The translations under genes and the position numbers were made by a program. Below are positions 1 through 8,421 of a DNA stretch of 64,000 bases, piece by piece. Position 1 is the first letter of the stretch. Each line of letters begins with the position of its first letter. The notes beneath the pieces were generated by a model, which saw only the letters and a program-made list of their open reading frames with translations, had not been told where the DNA came from and made no database searches. The DNA comes from Gemmatimonadales bacterium. Lineage in GTDB: Bacteria; Gemmatimonadota; Gemmatimonadetes; Palauibacterales; Palauibacteraceae. The stretch lies in contig VXQX01000076.1 of NCBI GenBank assembly GCA_009838765.1, positions 1 to 64,000 on the forward strand. Reading direction: 5' to 3'.

Positions 1-942
1 GGGCCGGAGGCGGCGTCCGCTCCAACGGCGGCGCCCGCTCCCACTACGGCGGCCACCCCCGTTGCGGCGCCCGCCCCCGTTGCGGCGCCCGCCGCGGTCC
101 CGCCGCCGGTCCCGGCCTCCGACGTGAGGGTGCCGGAGCCGGCGCCCTCCGGAACAGCGGCGCCCGGCACGCTTCGGATCCCGATTCACGGGGCCACGCT
201 CGATGTGCGGCTCGGCTCCGTGCCGATTCGCGAGCGCGACCGCGTCGAGGAGATGAGCAGAGTCCGCCTGCGGACCATGGAACACATGCTCATGTCCAAG
301 CGCGTCTCCGCGCACGTGACGTCGGTGACCGAGGTGGACTTCGAGCGGATCGTTCAACTCAGGCGCTCGCTCAAGCCGCGCTTCGCCGATCAGGGAGTGA
401 AACTCACCTACGGCCCCTTCATCTATCGCGCCGTCATCGAGGCCCTGGGCGAATACCCGATCCTCAACTCGTCCGTCGACGGATCGCGAATCGTGTATCA
501 CGGCAACATCAATCTCGGAATCGCGGTCGCAATCAACGACGGCCGCGAACTCATCGTGCCCGTGCTCAAGGACGCGGACCAACTCAGCCTGCTGGGACTC
601 GCGCAGCGCTCGAACGCACTCGCCGAGAAGGCTCGCGGCAGGACGCTTGACTTCGACGACATCCAAGGTGGGACGTTTACGATCACGAACGTAGGGGTCT
701 TCGGGAACCTGTTCGGAACTCCGATCATCAACCAGCCCCAGGTCGCCATCCTCGGAACCGGCGTGATCGAGAAGCGTCCCGTCGTCGTTCAGGACGGACT
801 CGGCAATGACGTGATCGCGATCCGCAACCGGGCCTACTTCGGTCTTTCCTATGACCATCGCGTGGTAGACGGCGCCATGGCGGCGTTCTTCCTCAACCGG
901 GTCCAGGAATACCTCGAGGGTTTCCCGGACGACCCCGCTTGA
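1..942 (+). CDS. 2-oxoacid dehydrogenase E2 (dihydrolipoamide acyltransferase), 5'-truncated by the window
   Basis: This is the C-terminal part of an E2 acyltransferase, which moves the acyl group from its own lipoyl arm to CoA in a pyruvate, 2-oxoglutarate or branched-chain dehydrogenase complex. The frame is open from base 1. The first 55 or so codons are a low-complexity Ala/Pro linker, partly encoded by an 18-bp tandem repeat. The catalytic domain follows and ends in the signature DHRVVDG, whose catalytic His is at bases 856-858. The lipoyl and E1/E3-binding domains lie upstream of the window. The acyl-CoA specificity cannot be told from this fragment. It precedes the sdh operon by 48 bp, in keeping with a TCA-cycle setting. 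Confidence 0.93.
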   Translation, partial: GPEAASAPTAAPAPTTAATPVAAPAPVAAPAAVPPPVPASDVRVPEPAPSGTAAPGTLRIPIHGATLDVRLGSVPIRERDRVEEMSRVRLRTMEHMLMSKRVSAHVTSVTEVDFERIVQLRRSLKPRFADQGVKLTYGPFIYRAVIEALGEYPILNSSVDGSRIVYHGNINLGIAVAINDGRELIVPVLKDADQLSLLGLAQRSNALAEKARGRTLDFDDIQGGTFTITNVGVFGNLFGTPIINQPQVAILGTGVIEKRPVVVQDGLGNDVIAIRNRAYFGLSYDHRVVDGAMAAFFLNRVQEYLEGFPDDPA

Positions 943-990
943 CAGTCATCCGTATGCCCCGGTAGGCTGGCCGCTCCTGGCCCCCACCCC

Positions 991-1794
991 ATGAATAGTC
1001 GACGAAAGACCATGGAAAGCTCGGTCGCGGTTCGAGATCGCGGTTTCGGCAAGACCCTCCGCAGGGATCGGTGGTGGGTGCCACCCGTGAGCGTAGCGCT
1101 GGGGCTCGGCCTCTTCGGCGGTTACGCGACCTGGGCCGTCCTTCAGGGCGGCAACTATTTCGCCGACCCGTACCTGTCTCCCCTTTATTCGCCGTGCATC
1201 GCCGCCAGTTGCCCGGAGCAGATCCGCCTGCTCGGAATCGAGTGGTGGCCGTTCTCTCCGGCGATCCTGATGATGGGCGTGATTCTTGGGTTCCGGGGAA
1301 CGTGTTACTACTACCGGAAGGCGTATTACCGCGCCTATCTCCTCGACCCGCCCGCCTGTGCGGTCGGCGAGTTCCGCGGCGACAGGTATGCGGGCGAGAC
1401 GCGGCTGCCGTGGGTCCTCCAGAACCTTCACCGCTATTTCCTGTACGCCTCGATCGTCATCTGGCTCTTTTTGACGTACGACACGATCCACGGGTTCTTC
1501 TTCGAGGACGGCTTCGGCGTCGGAGTCGGATCCATCGTCCTTCTGATCAACCTCGTGCTGCTTTCCGGATACTGGTTCGGCTGCCACTCGCTCCGCCATC
1601 TCATCGGCGGCGATGTCGATTGCTATTCCTGCGCGCTGGCGGGAAAGGCCCGCCACAAGGCGTGGAAGGGCGTGAGCTGGTTCAACAAGCGACACATGGG
1701 CTGGGCCTGGTTCAGCCTCGTCTTCGTTTGCATGACGGATCTGTACATCCGGCTGGTGGCGATGCGGGTGTTCGAGGATCCCCGACTCTTCTGA
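991..1794 (+). CDS. sdhC: Succinate dehydrogenase membrane anchor subunit (Sdh1/SdhC type)
   Basis: This 267-residue integral membrane protein has about five hydrophobic segments (roughly residues 28-50, 72-96, 128-153, 170-198 and 228-250) and several His residues near helix ends that could ligate heme. It lies 27 bp upstream of the flavoprotein gene. Its size and position resemble the single large anchor of mycobacterial Sdh1-type succinate dehydrogenases rather than paired small SdhC/SdhD subunits; that comparison is from memory. It should anchor SdhAB and pass electrons to quinone. A second ATG at codon 8 (position 1012) is an alternative start, and neither has a strong Shine-Dalgarno. 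Confidence 0.8.
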   Translation: MNSRRKTMESSVAVRDRGFGKTLRRDRWWVPPVSVALGLGLFGGYATWAVLQGGNYFADPYLSPLYSPCIAASCPEQIRLLGIEWWPFSPAILMMGVILGFRGTCYYYRKAYYRAYLLDPPACAVGEFRGDRYAGETRLPWVLQNLHRYFLYASIVIWLFLTYDTIHGFFFEDGFGVGVGSIVLLINLVLLSGYWFGCHSLRHLIGGDVDCYSCALAGKARHKAWKGVSWFNKRHMGWAWFSLVFVCMTDLYIRLVAMRVFEDPRLF

Positions 1795-1821
1795 ACCCAA
1801 CGGAGTACAGCGGACTTTCGC

Positions 1822-3618
1822 ATGGAGATTTCAGAACGCCACGAGCATGACGTCCTCGTGATCGGAGCCGGAGGCGCCGGGCTCCGCGCGGCGATCGCGG
1901 CCATCGAGGCGGGCGCATCCGTGGGACTCGTCGGCAAGTCGCTGCTCGGCAAGGCGCACACGGTCATGGCCGAGGGCGGGATGGCGGCCGCGCTCGGCAA
2001 CAACCGTCCCGAAGACAATTGGCAGGTTCATTTCCGGGACACGATGCGGGGCGGGAAGGGATTGTGTGACTGGCGGATGGCCAGGGCACACGCCGCGGAG
2101 GCCCCGGACCGCGTGAGAGAGCTCGAGGCCTGGGGCGCCCTCTTCGACCGGGCGGAGGACGGACGCATGAACCAGCGTCCCTTCGGTGGGCACACCTACG
2201 GGAGGCTGGCACACGTCGGCGACCGAACGGGTCTGGAGATGATCCGGACGCTTCAGGATCATGCCGTGCACGAAGGCGCCGATGTCTTCATGGAGTGCAC
2301 GGTGTTCCGGTTGATCCTCGTGGACGGGCGCGTGGCCGGAGCTCTCGCGTACTGGCGTCCGACGGGCGAGTTCGTGCTCTTCCGGGCCCGGACCGTCATT
2401 CTCGCCACGGGGGGACTGGGCAAGGCCTGGAAGGTGACGTCCAATTCCTGGGAGTGCACCGGCGACGGGGTGGCGCTCGCCTATGGCGCGGGGGCCGAAC
2501 TCATGGGGATGGAGTTCGTTCAGTTCCATCCCACGGGCATGGTGTGGCCGCCCAGCGTGCGGGGCACGCTCGTCACTGAAGGCGTCCGGGGCGAGGGAGG
2601 CGTGCTCACCAACGGAGATGGCGAGCGCTTCATGTTCCGGTACGTTCCCGAGATGTTCGAGGGGGACTACGCCGAGAGCGAAGAAGAGGCCGACCGCTGG
2701 GTGGAAGGCGACCGCACGGCAAACCGCCGGCCGCCGGAACTGCTCACCCGGGATGTCGTGGCAAAGGCGATCGTCGCGGAGGTCGAGGCCGGGCGCGGGA
2801 GTCCGCACGGCGGCGTCTTCCTCAATATCTCCGAGAAGCGGAGTCCCGAGTACATCAAGGCCAAGCTTCCGAGCATGTATCACCAGTTCAAGGAACTCGC
2901 GGGCGTCGACATCACGACCGATGCGATGGAGGTGGGGCCGACGACGCACTACGCGATGGGGGGAGTGAAGGTAGACCCGGAGACGGCGGCGACCTGCGTT
3001 CCCGGGCTGTACGCGGCGGGTGAAGTGGCCGCGGGCCTCCACGGCGGCAATCGTCTCGGCGGCAATTCGCTCTCCGACCTCATCGTGTTCGGGCAGCGCG
3101 CCGGCGCCGCGGCCGCCCAGGAGGCTGGAGACGTATCCTTCGCCGAGATCCCGGCATCCGAACTGTCCGCGGCCGTCGCGGGCGCAACGGCGCCCTTTGC
3201 GCGCGACGGTGGACGGAATCCCTTCGGGCTGCAGGAGGAATTGCAGGCGGTCATGCAGGACAAGGTGGGAATCGCCCGCACGGAACGGGCGCTGCGCGAG
3301 GCTCTCGAAGACGTCCACCGGCTGCGCGGGGCGCTCGACACCTGCTCGGTCCGCGGAGGACGTGCCTTCAATCCGGGTTGGCACACCTGGCTCGACCTGC
3401 ATGCCATGCTCACCGTGGCGGAGGCGGTCGTCCTTTCGGCGCTCGAACGTCGGGAGAGCCGCGGCGCGCATACCCGGATCGATTGTCCGGACTCTGACGC
3501 CTCGCTCGGGCGGGTGAATCTCGTCATCCGATCTTCCGATGGACGGATGGTGACCGACACCGAAGCGGTATCGGAGCCGCCAGCGGAGCTGAGGCAGCTC
3601 ATCGAGGAAGGGGTGTAG
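1822..3618 (+). CDS. sdhA: Succinate dehydrogenase/fumarate reductase flavoprotein subunit
   Basis: This 598-residue FAD subunit oxidises succinate to fumarate. The dinucleotide-binding motif GAGGAG is at residues 15-20. The His expected to carry FAD covalently is H46, in GKAHTVMAEGG. Further conserved blocks are QFHPTGM, the substrate-site region THYAMGG and the C-terminal GGNRLGGNSL. Length is normal for the family. It is the middle gene of sdhC-sdhA-sdhB, with four bases between its stop and the GTG start of sdhB. Direction of catalysis (succinate dehydrogenase or fumarate reductase) cannot be decided from sequence, but the company of a 2-oxoacid dehydrogenase favours the oxidative direction. 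Confidence 0.95.
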   Translation: MEISERHEHDVLVIGAGGAGLRAAIAAIEAGASVGLVGKSLLGKAHTVMAEGGMAAALGNNRPEDNWQVHFRDTMRGGKGLCDWRMARAHAAEAPDRVRELEAWGALFDRAEDGRMNQRPFGGHTYGRLAHVGDRTGLEMIRTLQDHAVHEGADVFMECTVFRLILVDGRVAGALAYWRPTGEFVLFRARTVILATGGLGKAWKVTSNSWECTGDGVALAYGAGAELMGMEFVQFHPTGMVWPPSVRGTLVTEGVRGEGGVLTNGDGERFMFRYVPEMFEGDYAESEEEADRWVEGDRTANRRPPELLTRDVVAKAIVAEVEAGRGSPHGGVFLNISEKRSPEYIKAKLPSMYHQFKELAGVDITTDAMEVGPTTHYAMGGVKVDPETAATCVPGLYAAGEVAAGLHGGNRLGGNSLSDLIVFGQRAGAAAAQEAGDVSFAEIPASELSAAVAGATAPFARDGGRNPFGLQEELQAVMQDKVGIARTERALREALEDVHRLRGALDTCSVRGGRAFNPGWHTWLDLHAMLTVAEAVVLSALERRESRGAHTRIDCPDSDASLGRVNLVIRSSDGRMVTDTEAVSEPPAELRQLIEEGV

Positions 3619-3622
3619 CGAG

Positions 3623-4363
3623 GTGGCGGAACGAACTTTCAAGGTCTACCGCGGATCCGGCGACGACGGACAACTCGAATCCTATACGATCGAGGTCGAT
3701 CAGGGCATGGTCGTGCTGGACGCGATCCACCGGATCCAGGCGGAGCACGCGCCGGATCTCGCGGTGCGCTGGAACTGCAAGGCCGGCAAGTGCGGATCCT
3801 GCAGCTGCGAGGTCAACGGCCGGCCCCGCTTGACGTGCATGACCCGCCTATCGGATTACGAGGAGGGCGAATCGATCACGGTCACGCCGATGAAGGCCTT
3901 CCCCGTCATCAAGGATCTCGTCGCCGACGTTTCCCGGGCCTACCGGAACAACGCCTCCATCCCGCGCTTCAGGCCGCGACCCCGCGATGCCGAGGACGGC
4001 TGGAGGATGAAGCAGTTCGAGATCGAGAGGGCGCAGGAAATGCGGAAGTGTATCGAGTGCTTCCTCTGCCAGGATGTGTGTCACGTCCTCCGGTCGCATG
4101 GCAAGCACGCCGAGTTCATCGGCCCTACATACCTCGTGAGAACAGCCGGATACAGTCTGAACCCGATCGACGTGGAGGACCGGAGCGCGTTTCTCAAGGA
4201 GTCGGGGGGCATCGGGTTCTGCAACATCACCAAGTGCTGCACGGAGGTATGCCCGGAGAGCATCTCCATCACGGACAACGCGATCATCCCCCTCAAGGAG
4301 CGGGTCGTCGACCGCTTCTACGACCCTGTCAAGGCGCTCGTGAGGCTCGTCCGGAGACGTTAG
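3623..4363 (+). CDS. sdhB: Succinate dehydrogenase iron-sulfur subunit
   Basis: This 246-residue iron-sulfur subunit carries electrons from SdhA to the membrane anchor. The N-terminal 2Fe-2S domain has C52, C57, C60 and C72. A CxxCxxCxxxC motif (C143, C146, C149, C153) and a later CNITKCCTEVCP block supply the ligands of the two remaining clusters. The start is GTG, four bases after the sdhA stop, so translation is probably coupled. The stop codon shares bases 4361-4362 with the stop codon of the convergent vapC-like gene. Confidence 0.95.
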   Translation: MAERTFKVYRGSGDDGQLESYTIEVDQGMVVLDAIHRIQAEHAPDLAVRWNCKAGKCGSCSCEVNGRPRLTCMTRLSDYEEGESITVTPMKAFPVIKDLVADVSRAYRNNASIPRFRPRPRDAEDGWRMKQFEIERAQEMRKCIECFLCQDVCHVLRSHGKHAEFIGPTYLVRTAGYSLNPIDVEDRSAFLKESGGIGFCNITKCCTEVCPESISITDNAIIPLKERVVDRFYDPVKALVRLVRRR

Positions 4364-4857
4364 ACGCTAGCAGGCCGTGGCGGTGTCGCCCGCTCCCGGC
4401 CGAAGTCTTCAACGTTCAACACGCGCATCCCGGCAATCCGGCGGAGTCCCGAGCCGGAGGTGAGGTACAGCTCCGCGCCCGATACCAGCGCCGTCGCAAT
4501 CTGCAGGGCCCGTTCAGGCCGACCTCCGAGCCGGGCTCGCACTTCGGCGGCCTGAATGGCGATTTCCGGACTGGCCGCCACGATGCTCAATCGAGGGTAG
4601 AGCCGCATGCGCCGCGCTACATCGCGAGCCAGCGTCGGCTTTCCCTGTCGGTACACCTCGACGAGGACCTGATACAGAGTCAAGCTCGACGTCTGCGCCT
4701 TGATCGTGCCGCTCGCGATGCCCGAGAAGGCGAGTTCCGTTTGTCTCGTCTGACCGCCGCCGGTCAGGTGAAGCGCGAATACCCGAGCGTCGACGTGGAC
4801 GAGACCGGCCCCGGCCAGCTGCGCCTCGAGACCTGCGCCGCTCGCGTCGTCCGCCAT
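4360..4857 (-). CDS. PIN-domain VapC-like protein with a degenerate active site
   Basis: This 165-residue protein has the shape of a PIN-domain toxin: a short strand with Asp (VHVDARVF), a helical middle, and the C-terminal core IATALVSGAELYLTSGSGLRRI. VapC toxins are Mg-dependent RNases using three or four acidic residues. Here the first Asp is present, but the usual Glu position reads Gln (TLYQVL), the Asp before ALHLATAL reads Arg (ERALQIATAL), and the Asp of TNDxxL is replaced (TSGSGL). It starts directly after the antitoxin stop (TGA then ATG), which supports a toxin-antitoxin origin. It may be inactive or diverged. Confidence 0.72.
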   Translation of the reverse strand: MADDASGAGLEAQLAGAGLVHVDARVFALHLTGGGQTRQTELAFSGIASGTIKAQTSSLTLYQVLVEVYRQGKPTLARDVARRMRLYPRLSIVAASPEIAIQAAEVRARLGGRPERALQIATALVSGAELYLTSGSGLRRIAGMRVLNVEDFGRERATPPRPASV

Positions 4858-5079
4858 TCAGGCATCCTCGAGTTCGATCCAGAGGTCCCCGGCATCGGCG
4901 AGATCCCGAAGCACGCCCCGTAGACGATCCTCCCGGTCCGGCGGCAGCTTTTCCATCCGTACCATGTCGCCGTCCACCGACACCGCGAGCCGGTCCCCGG
5001 GCCTCAGGCGGAGCGCCTCGCGCGCGGCTTTGGGGACCACGATCTGGTTCTTGCTGCTCATCTTTACGGAAACGACCAT
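4858..5079 (-). CDS. AbrB/MazE-type antitoxin (VapB-like)
   Basis: This 73-residue protein has an N-terminal SpoVT/AbrB swapped-hairpin domain: the segment NQIVVPKAAREALRLRPGD is the typical DNA-binding core. An acidic C-terminal tail would cover the toxin. It abuts the PIN-domain gene without a gap, so the two are co-translated. It probably represses its own promoter, since an inverted repeat (ATACGG...CCGTAT) sits across the start codon and -10 region. An internal ATG at codon 7 is an alternative start. Confidence 0.8.
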   Translation of the reverse strand: MVVSVKMSSKNQIVVPKAAREALRLRPGDRLAVSVDGDMVRMEKLPPDREDRLRGVLRDLADAGDLWIELEDA

Positions 5080-5114
5080 ACGGCAACCCTATACTTTACC
5101 GTATCGCTTTGCAA
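5078..5114 (-). promoter_or_regulatory. Promoter and likely autoregulatory operator of the vapBC-like pair
   Basis: Reading the minus strand, TTGCAA (5109-5114) and TATAGG (5088-5093) are 15 bases apart, shorter than the ideal 17. An inverted repeat, ATACGG at 5078-5083 and CCGTAT at 5099-5104, brackets the -10 element and touches the antitoxin start codon. AbrB-type antitoxins commonly bind such repeats, so this is a plausible operator. Confidence 0.45.
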
Positions 5115-5169
5115 CCGGAGGGCCCGAGAGGGAGATGGGAGGACACTATGATCGGGTCGGACTTACAGG

Positions 5170-6156
5170 TCAGTTGAACATCCAGACCATTACGATGTAG
5201 GCGAGATAGAGGAGCAGGAGGAGCCCGCCCTCCGCCCTCTGAACCGTGCCGCGATGCAGGGCGAGGGGGATGAGGATGACGGAGAAGGCCAAGGCCGGAA
5301 GCACATAGCCGACGACGATGGTCGGATGGAGAACGAGCGGGCGAACGAGCGCGGATGTCCCGAGTACGAGGCCGAGATTGAACACGTTCGAGCCGATCAC
5401 GTTTCCGATCGCGATGTCTCCCATGCGCCGGAAGGCGGCTACCAGCGTGGAGGCCAATTCCGGCAGCGAGGTGCCGACCGCGATCATCGTCGCGGCAATT
5501 ACTGCCTCCGGTACGGCCAGCGACCTGGCGATCCCCTCCGCACCCTCCAGCAGCCAGCGCGCCCCGTACGTAAGGCAGGGCAGACCGAGGCCGATCCGAA
5601 CGAGCGACCACCAGACGCCCGGCTCGGCGATATCAGTCTCTTGCGGATCGGTTCCGACCCCCGGGACAGGCGCGTCCGGCTTGGGGGCGCGATCCGACTT
5701 CCCGAAGACGCCAACTCGTTCCCACTTCAGGAGAAAGAACAGGTAGAGCGCCCAGCCGGAAACGAGCACGAGCCCGTCGAGGCGTCCGACGGCATCGTTG
5801 AGCGACAGCACCATCACGAGAGAGAGAACGATGATGACGAGCGGCGTCTCGCGCACGATGACCCGGCGGTGGACCTCGATCGGCCGAATCAAGGCGCCGA
5901 CGCCCACGATCAAGCCCACGTTCGCGGCCGTGGATCCCATGATGTTGCCGACGGCGACGTCCGGTTGGCCATCCAGCGATGCAAGGGCACTGACGACCAA
6001 TTCCGGGGCCGAGGTGCCGAAAGCGACCACGGTCAGGCCCACGACGAGCGGGCTGACGCCGAATCGCTGCGCGAGGCCGGCGGCGCCGCGAACGAGCCAG
6101 TCCGCGCCGAGCGTCAGTGGCAGGAACGCGAAGGCGAAGAGGAGAGTGTTCCTCAT
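5170..6156 (-). CDS. Calcium/sodium (CaCA family) antiporter, YrbG-like
   Basis: This 328-residue inner-membrane antiporter probably exchanges Na+ or K+ for Ca2+. It has two inverted halves, each with the alpha-repeat signature: FGTSAPELVVS plus GNIMGSTAANVG in the first half, VGTSLPELAST plus GNVIGSNVFNLG in the second. The acidic residue of each PEL motif is the expected cation ligand. About ten hydrophobic segments are visible, with a hydrophilic loop near residues 150-180 separating the halves. It stands alone on the minus strand, 90 bp downstream of the vapB promoter region. Confidence 0.9.
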   Translation of the reverse strand: MRNTLLFAFAFLPLTLGADWLVRGAAGLAQRFGVSPLVVGLTVVAFGTSAPELVVSALASLDGQPDVAVGNIMGSTAANVGLIVGVGALIRPIEVHRRVIVRETPLVIIVLSLVMVLSLNDAVGRLDGLVLVSGWALYLFFLLKWERVGVFGKSDRAPKPDAPVPGVGTDPQETDIAEPGVWWSLVRIGLGLPCLTYGARWLLEGAEGIARSLAVPEAVIAATMIAVGTSLPELASTLVAAFRRMGDIAIGNVIGSNVFNLGLVLGTSALVRPLVLHPTIVVGYVLPALAFSVILIPLALHRGTVQRAEGGLLLLLYLAYIVMVWMFN

Positions 6157-6249
6157 CTCCGGCTACGGCATTCCGTCAAGCGGATCGCGCGGCACGGCAC
6201 GCCGCGACCCCTCGAGCGGTCGGGATGCCGGGCGGGCGGAAGCCTCGTT

Positions 6250-6702
6250 TCAGCTGGGCCCGGCCGCGCGCTGAGGCTTCTGCGGCTGGATCGAGGGGGT
6301 CGCGCCCGTCCGCGGCGAAGGGGCGGGCTTCTCATCCGCTGCTTTTGCCGTCATGTGGAGACGACCCTCGATCTGGCCGCCTTCCTCGAGCTTCACTCGG
6401 CGGCTCCGAATGTCGCCCTCGATTCTGCAGGTCTCCTGCAGCTCGACGCGACTGGCTCCCACCACGGTCCCTATAACGGTGCCGGCTATCACCACGTCCT
6501 GCGTGTCGATATCCCCGGTAATGCGTCCGTCCTTGCCGACGACAACGGATTTTGTCGCCTTGACCGAGCCTTCGATCTTGCCTTCGACCCGGACCGTGCC
6601 ATCGCACATTACGTCCCCGAGGATCGTCATCCCGGGCGCGACGACCGAAACGACGTCGCTCAGCTCACGGGTGTGCCCGCCATGTCGAGAATCTCTAGCC
6701 AT
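6250..6702 (-). CDS. Bactofilin family cytoskeletal protein
   Basis: This 150-residue protein carries a bactofilin (DUF583) beta-helix core made of repeats such as TILGDVMCDGTVRVEGKIEG, followed by a Pro/Ala/Gln-rich tail. Bactofilins polymerise without nucleotide and scaffold cell-wall enzymes, and in some species chromosome-segregation proteins. The start at 6702 (MARDSRHGG) was chosen because longer upstream frames overlap the M23 peptidase gene and have no family similarity. It lies 13 bp downstream of the M23 gene in the same minus-strand operon as parAB, a linkage that suggests coupling of wall growth and segregation. Confidence 0.9.
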   Translation of the reverse strand: MARDSRHGGHTRELSDVVSVVAPGMTILGDVMCDGTVRVEGKIEGSVKATKSVVVGKDGRITGDIDTQDVVIAGTVIGTVVGASRVELQETCRIEGDIRSRRVKLEEGGQIEGRLHMTAKAADEKPAPSPRTGATPSIQPQKPQRAAGPS

Positions 6703-6715
6703 TTCGCTCCAATCC

Positions 6716-7528
6716 TTACTCCGGTTGCCTCTCCGCCGGGGCTCCCGTGTCGTCTCGACCGCTGTGGTCCGCCACCAGGGAGAGTGGGTCCAATAGTGCG
6801 CCGTTCCGGGCCAGTTCCAGGTGCAGATGCGGGGCCGAGGATCTTCCCGTGTTCCCCGTGAGGGCGATGACCTCGAGTCGCTCCACCGCATCGCCGGCCT
6901 CGGCGAACAGCCAGGCGTTGTGGCCATACAATGACGTTAGCCCGTCGGCGTGCGCAATCCGCAGAAACTTCCCATAGATCGGGTCTTCGCCCGCCTCCTC
7001 GACCCTTCCCGCCTGAATCGCCCGGACGTACGATCCCGTTGGAACCGCGATGTCCAATCCCGGATGTCCTTCGCGCGAATCGGCGGGCCGTGAGCCGAAG
7101 TGACGGGTGACGAAGCCACGCTGCGTGAGAGGCCAGGCAAGAGTCGCCGCCTCTGCCGAGGTCGGCGACCTGACCTCCACGCCTCCCCTGAGCGCCACGT
7201 TCACCGGCGGGGATTCGGCAGGCCTTCCGGCGGTCACGGCCGCCTGCACGAAACCGAACTCTTCCTCGAGTTCGTCCAAACGGCTCGCCAACTGGTTCAT
7301 CCGCTCGCGCTCCCTCTCGTGCGCCGCGACTTCCGCCTCCAACTCGAGCACACGACTGGACTCGGCTCGCCAGGCGGTCAGGAGACCCCCCAGAAACCCG
7401 ACGCCGAACAGGCCGATGATCGCTCCCGCCACCGAGAAAAGCAGCCGACCACGGCTGAGGGGCAGGGACCGTACCTGCCGGCCATCCCGTCGGACCAACT
7501 GTAGCGTCCACCGCCGGAGGAAGGTCAT
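6716..7528 (-). CDS. M23 family metallopeptidase (peptidoglycan endopeptidase)
   Basis: This 270-residue protein is anchored by one N-terminal membrane segment (about residues 28-52), followed by a coiled coil (about 55-95) and a C-terminal LytM domain. Zinc-site motifs are visible: GHPGLDIAVP (HxxxD) and HLHLE (HxH). It should cut peptidoglycan cross-links in the periplasm. It overlaps the parB stop by four bases (ATGA). Pairing of M23 endopeptidases with bactofilins is known from cell-shape systems of other bacteria, so the bactofilin next door is its likely scaffold. Confidence 0.9.
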   Translation of the reverse strand: MTFLRRWTLQLVRRDGRQVRSLPLSRGRLLFSVAGAIIGLFGVGFLGGLLTAWRAESSRVLELEAEVAAHERERERMNQLASRLDELEEEFGFVQAAVTAGRPAESPPVNVALRGGVEVRSPTSAEAATLAWPLTQRGFVTRHFGSRPADSREGHPGLDIAVPTGSYVRAIQAGRVEEAGEDPIYGKFLRIAHADGLTSLYGHNAWLFAEAGDAVERLEVIALTGNTGRSSAPHLHLELARNGALLDPLSLVADHSGRDDTGAPAERQPE

Positions 7529-8421
7529 TCGCGAAGCTCCGCAGCGAGTTCGTCCCCTCCCAGCAGCGCGACGAGCCGCAGGAAATCATCCGTATCGTGG
7601 AAACGCACGACGACTTCGCCCGCTCCGTCCGATCGCGTCCGGATCCGCACCTGGGTCCCGAACCCTCGCTCGAGGCCCAGTTCGGCTCGCCTCACCACGG
7701 GATCGCCCGCCCCTGCCGACTCTTTTTTGCGTGCCTTCTGTTGCCGGCGCGTTGCCGGGCGGCCCCGGCGAACACGACGTTCCGTCTCCCTGACGGACCA
7801 CTCCCCATCCACTGCCTCCAGCGCGACGCGGGTTTGCTCCTCGGCCGTGGACAGGGTCAGGAGGGCGCGACCGTGACCCGCGGTCAGGTCCCCCTTGGCG
7901 AGCAGACCCAGCACCGCCTCGGGAAGGGCGAGCAGTCGAAGCGCGTTCGCCACGGTGGACCTGTCCCGCCCCACGTGCCGTCCTACCTCTTCCTGAGTCA
8001 GACCGAAATCCCGCATCAGTCGACGGAATCCTCGGGCCTCTTCAAGTGCTGACAGGTCATGCCGTTGCAGATTCTCTACCAGCGCGACCACGAGCATTTG
8101 CTCGTCGTCCAGCGTCCGCACCAGGGCCGGCACCGATGTCCAGCCGAGACTCTGAATCGCCCGGAATCGCCGCTCGCCCACCACGATCTCGAAGCCGTCT
8201 CCCACGGGCCTGACGACCACAGGTTGCAGCAGGCCGTTCTCGCGGATGGAGTCCGCGAGTTCCCGGAGACGGGACGGATCGAAGTCGACGCGTGGCTGGA
8301 ACGGATTCGCGCGGATGGCTTCAACCGGAATCTCCGCTTCCGCCGCGTTGCGATCCGTCCCGAGGTTTTCGCCCAACAGGGCCGCAAGCCCCTTCCCGAG
8401 ACGGCGCTCGTTCCTGGCCAA
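7525..8421 (-). CDS. parB: Chromosome partitioning protein ParB
   Basis: This 298-residue ParB binds parS and spreads on DNA as a CTP-dependent clamp. The N-terminal domain has the family motifs NPFQPR and VGERRFRA. A central helix-turn-helix (TQEEVGRHVGRDRSTVANALRLL) reads parS, and a C-terminal dimerisation domain follows a basic Arg/Lys-rich linker. Translation begins at a TTG codon placed directly after the parA stop (TAG), so it should be coupled to parA. Two parS sites lie about 1 kb away, beyond the 5' end of parA. Confidence 0.95.
   Translation of the reverse strand: MARNERRLGKGLAALLGENLGTDRNAAEAEIPVEAIRANPFQPRVDFDPSRLRELADSIRENGLLQPVVVRPVGDGFEIVVGERRFRAIQSLGWTSVPALVRTLDDEQMLVVALVENLQRHDLSALEEARGFRRLMRDFGLTQEEVGRHVGRDRSTVANALRLLALPEAVLGLLAKGDLTAGHGRALLTLSTAEEQTRVALEAVDGEWSVRETERRVRRGRPATRRQQKARKKESAGAGDPVVRRAELGLERGFGTQVRIRTRSDGAGEVVVRFHDTDDFLRLVALLGGDELAAELRE

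Noticed and set aside
60-100. 18-bp tandem repeat
   Set aside because: It encodes the Ala/Pro linker of the E2 protein and is ordinary for such linkers.
1831-3642. 603-codon open frame on the minus strand
   Set aside because: It is the antisense shadow of sdhA, with no start signal or recognisable domain.
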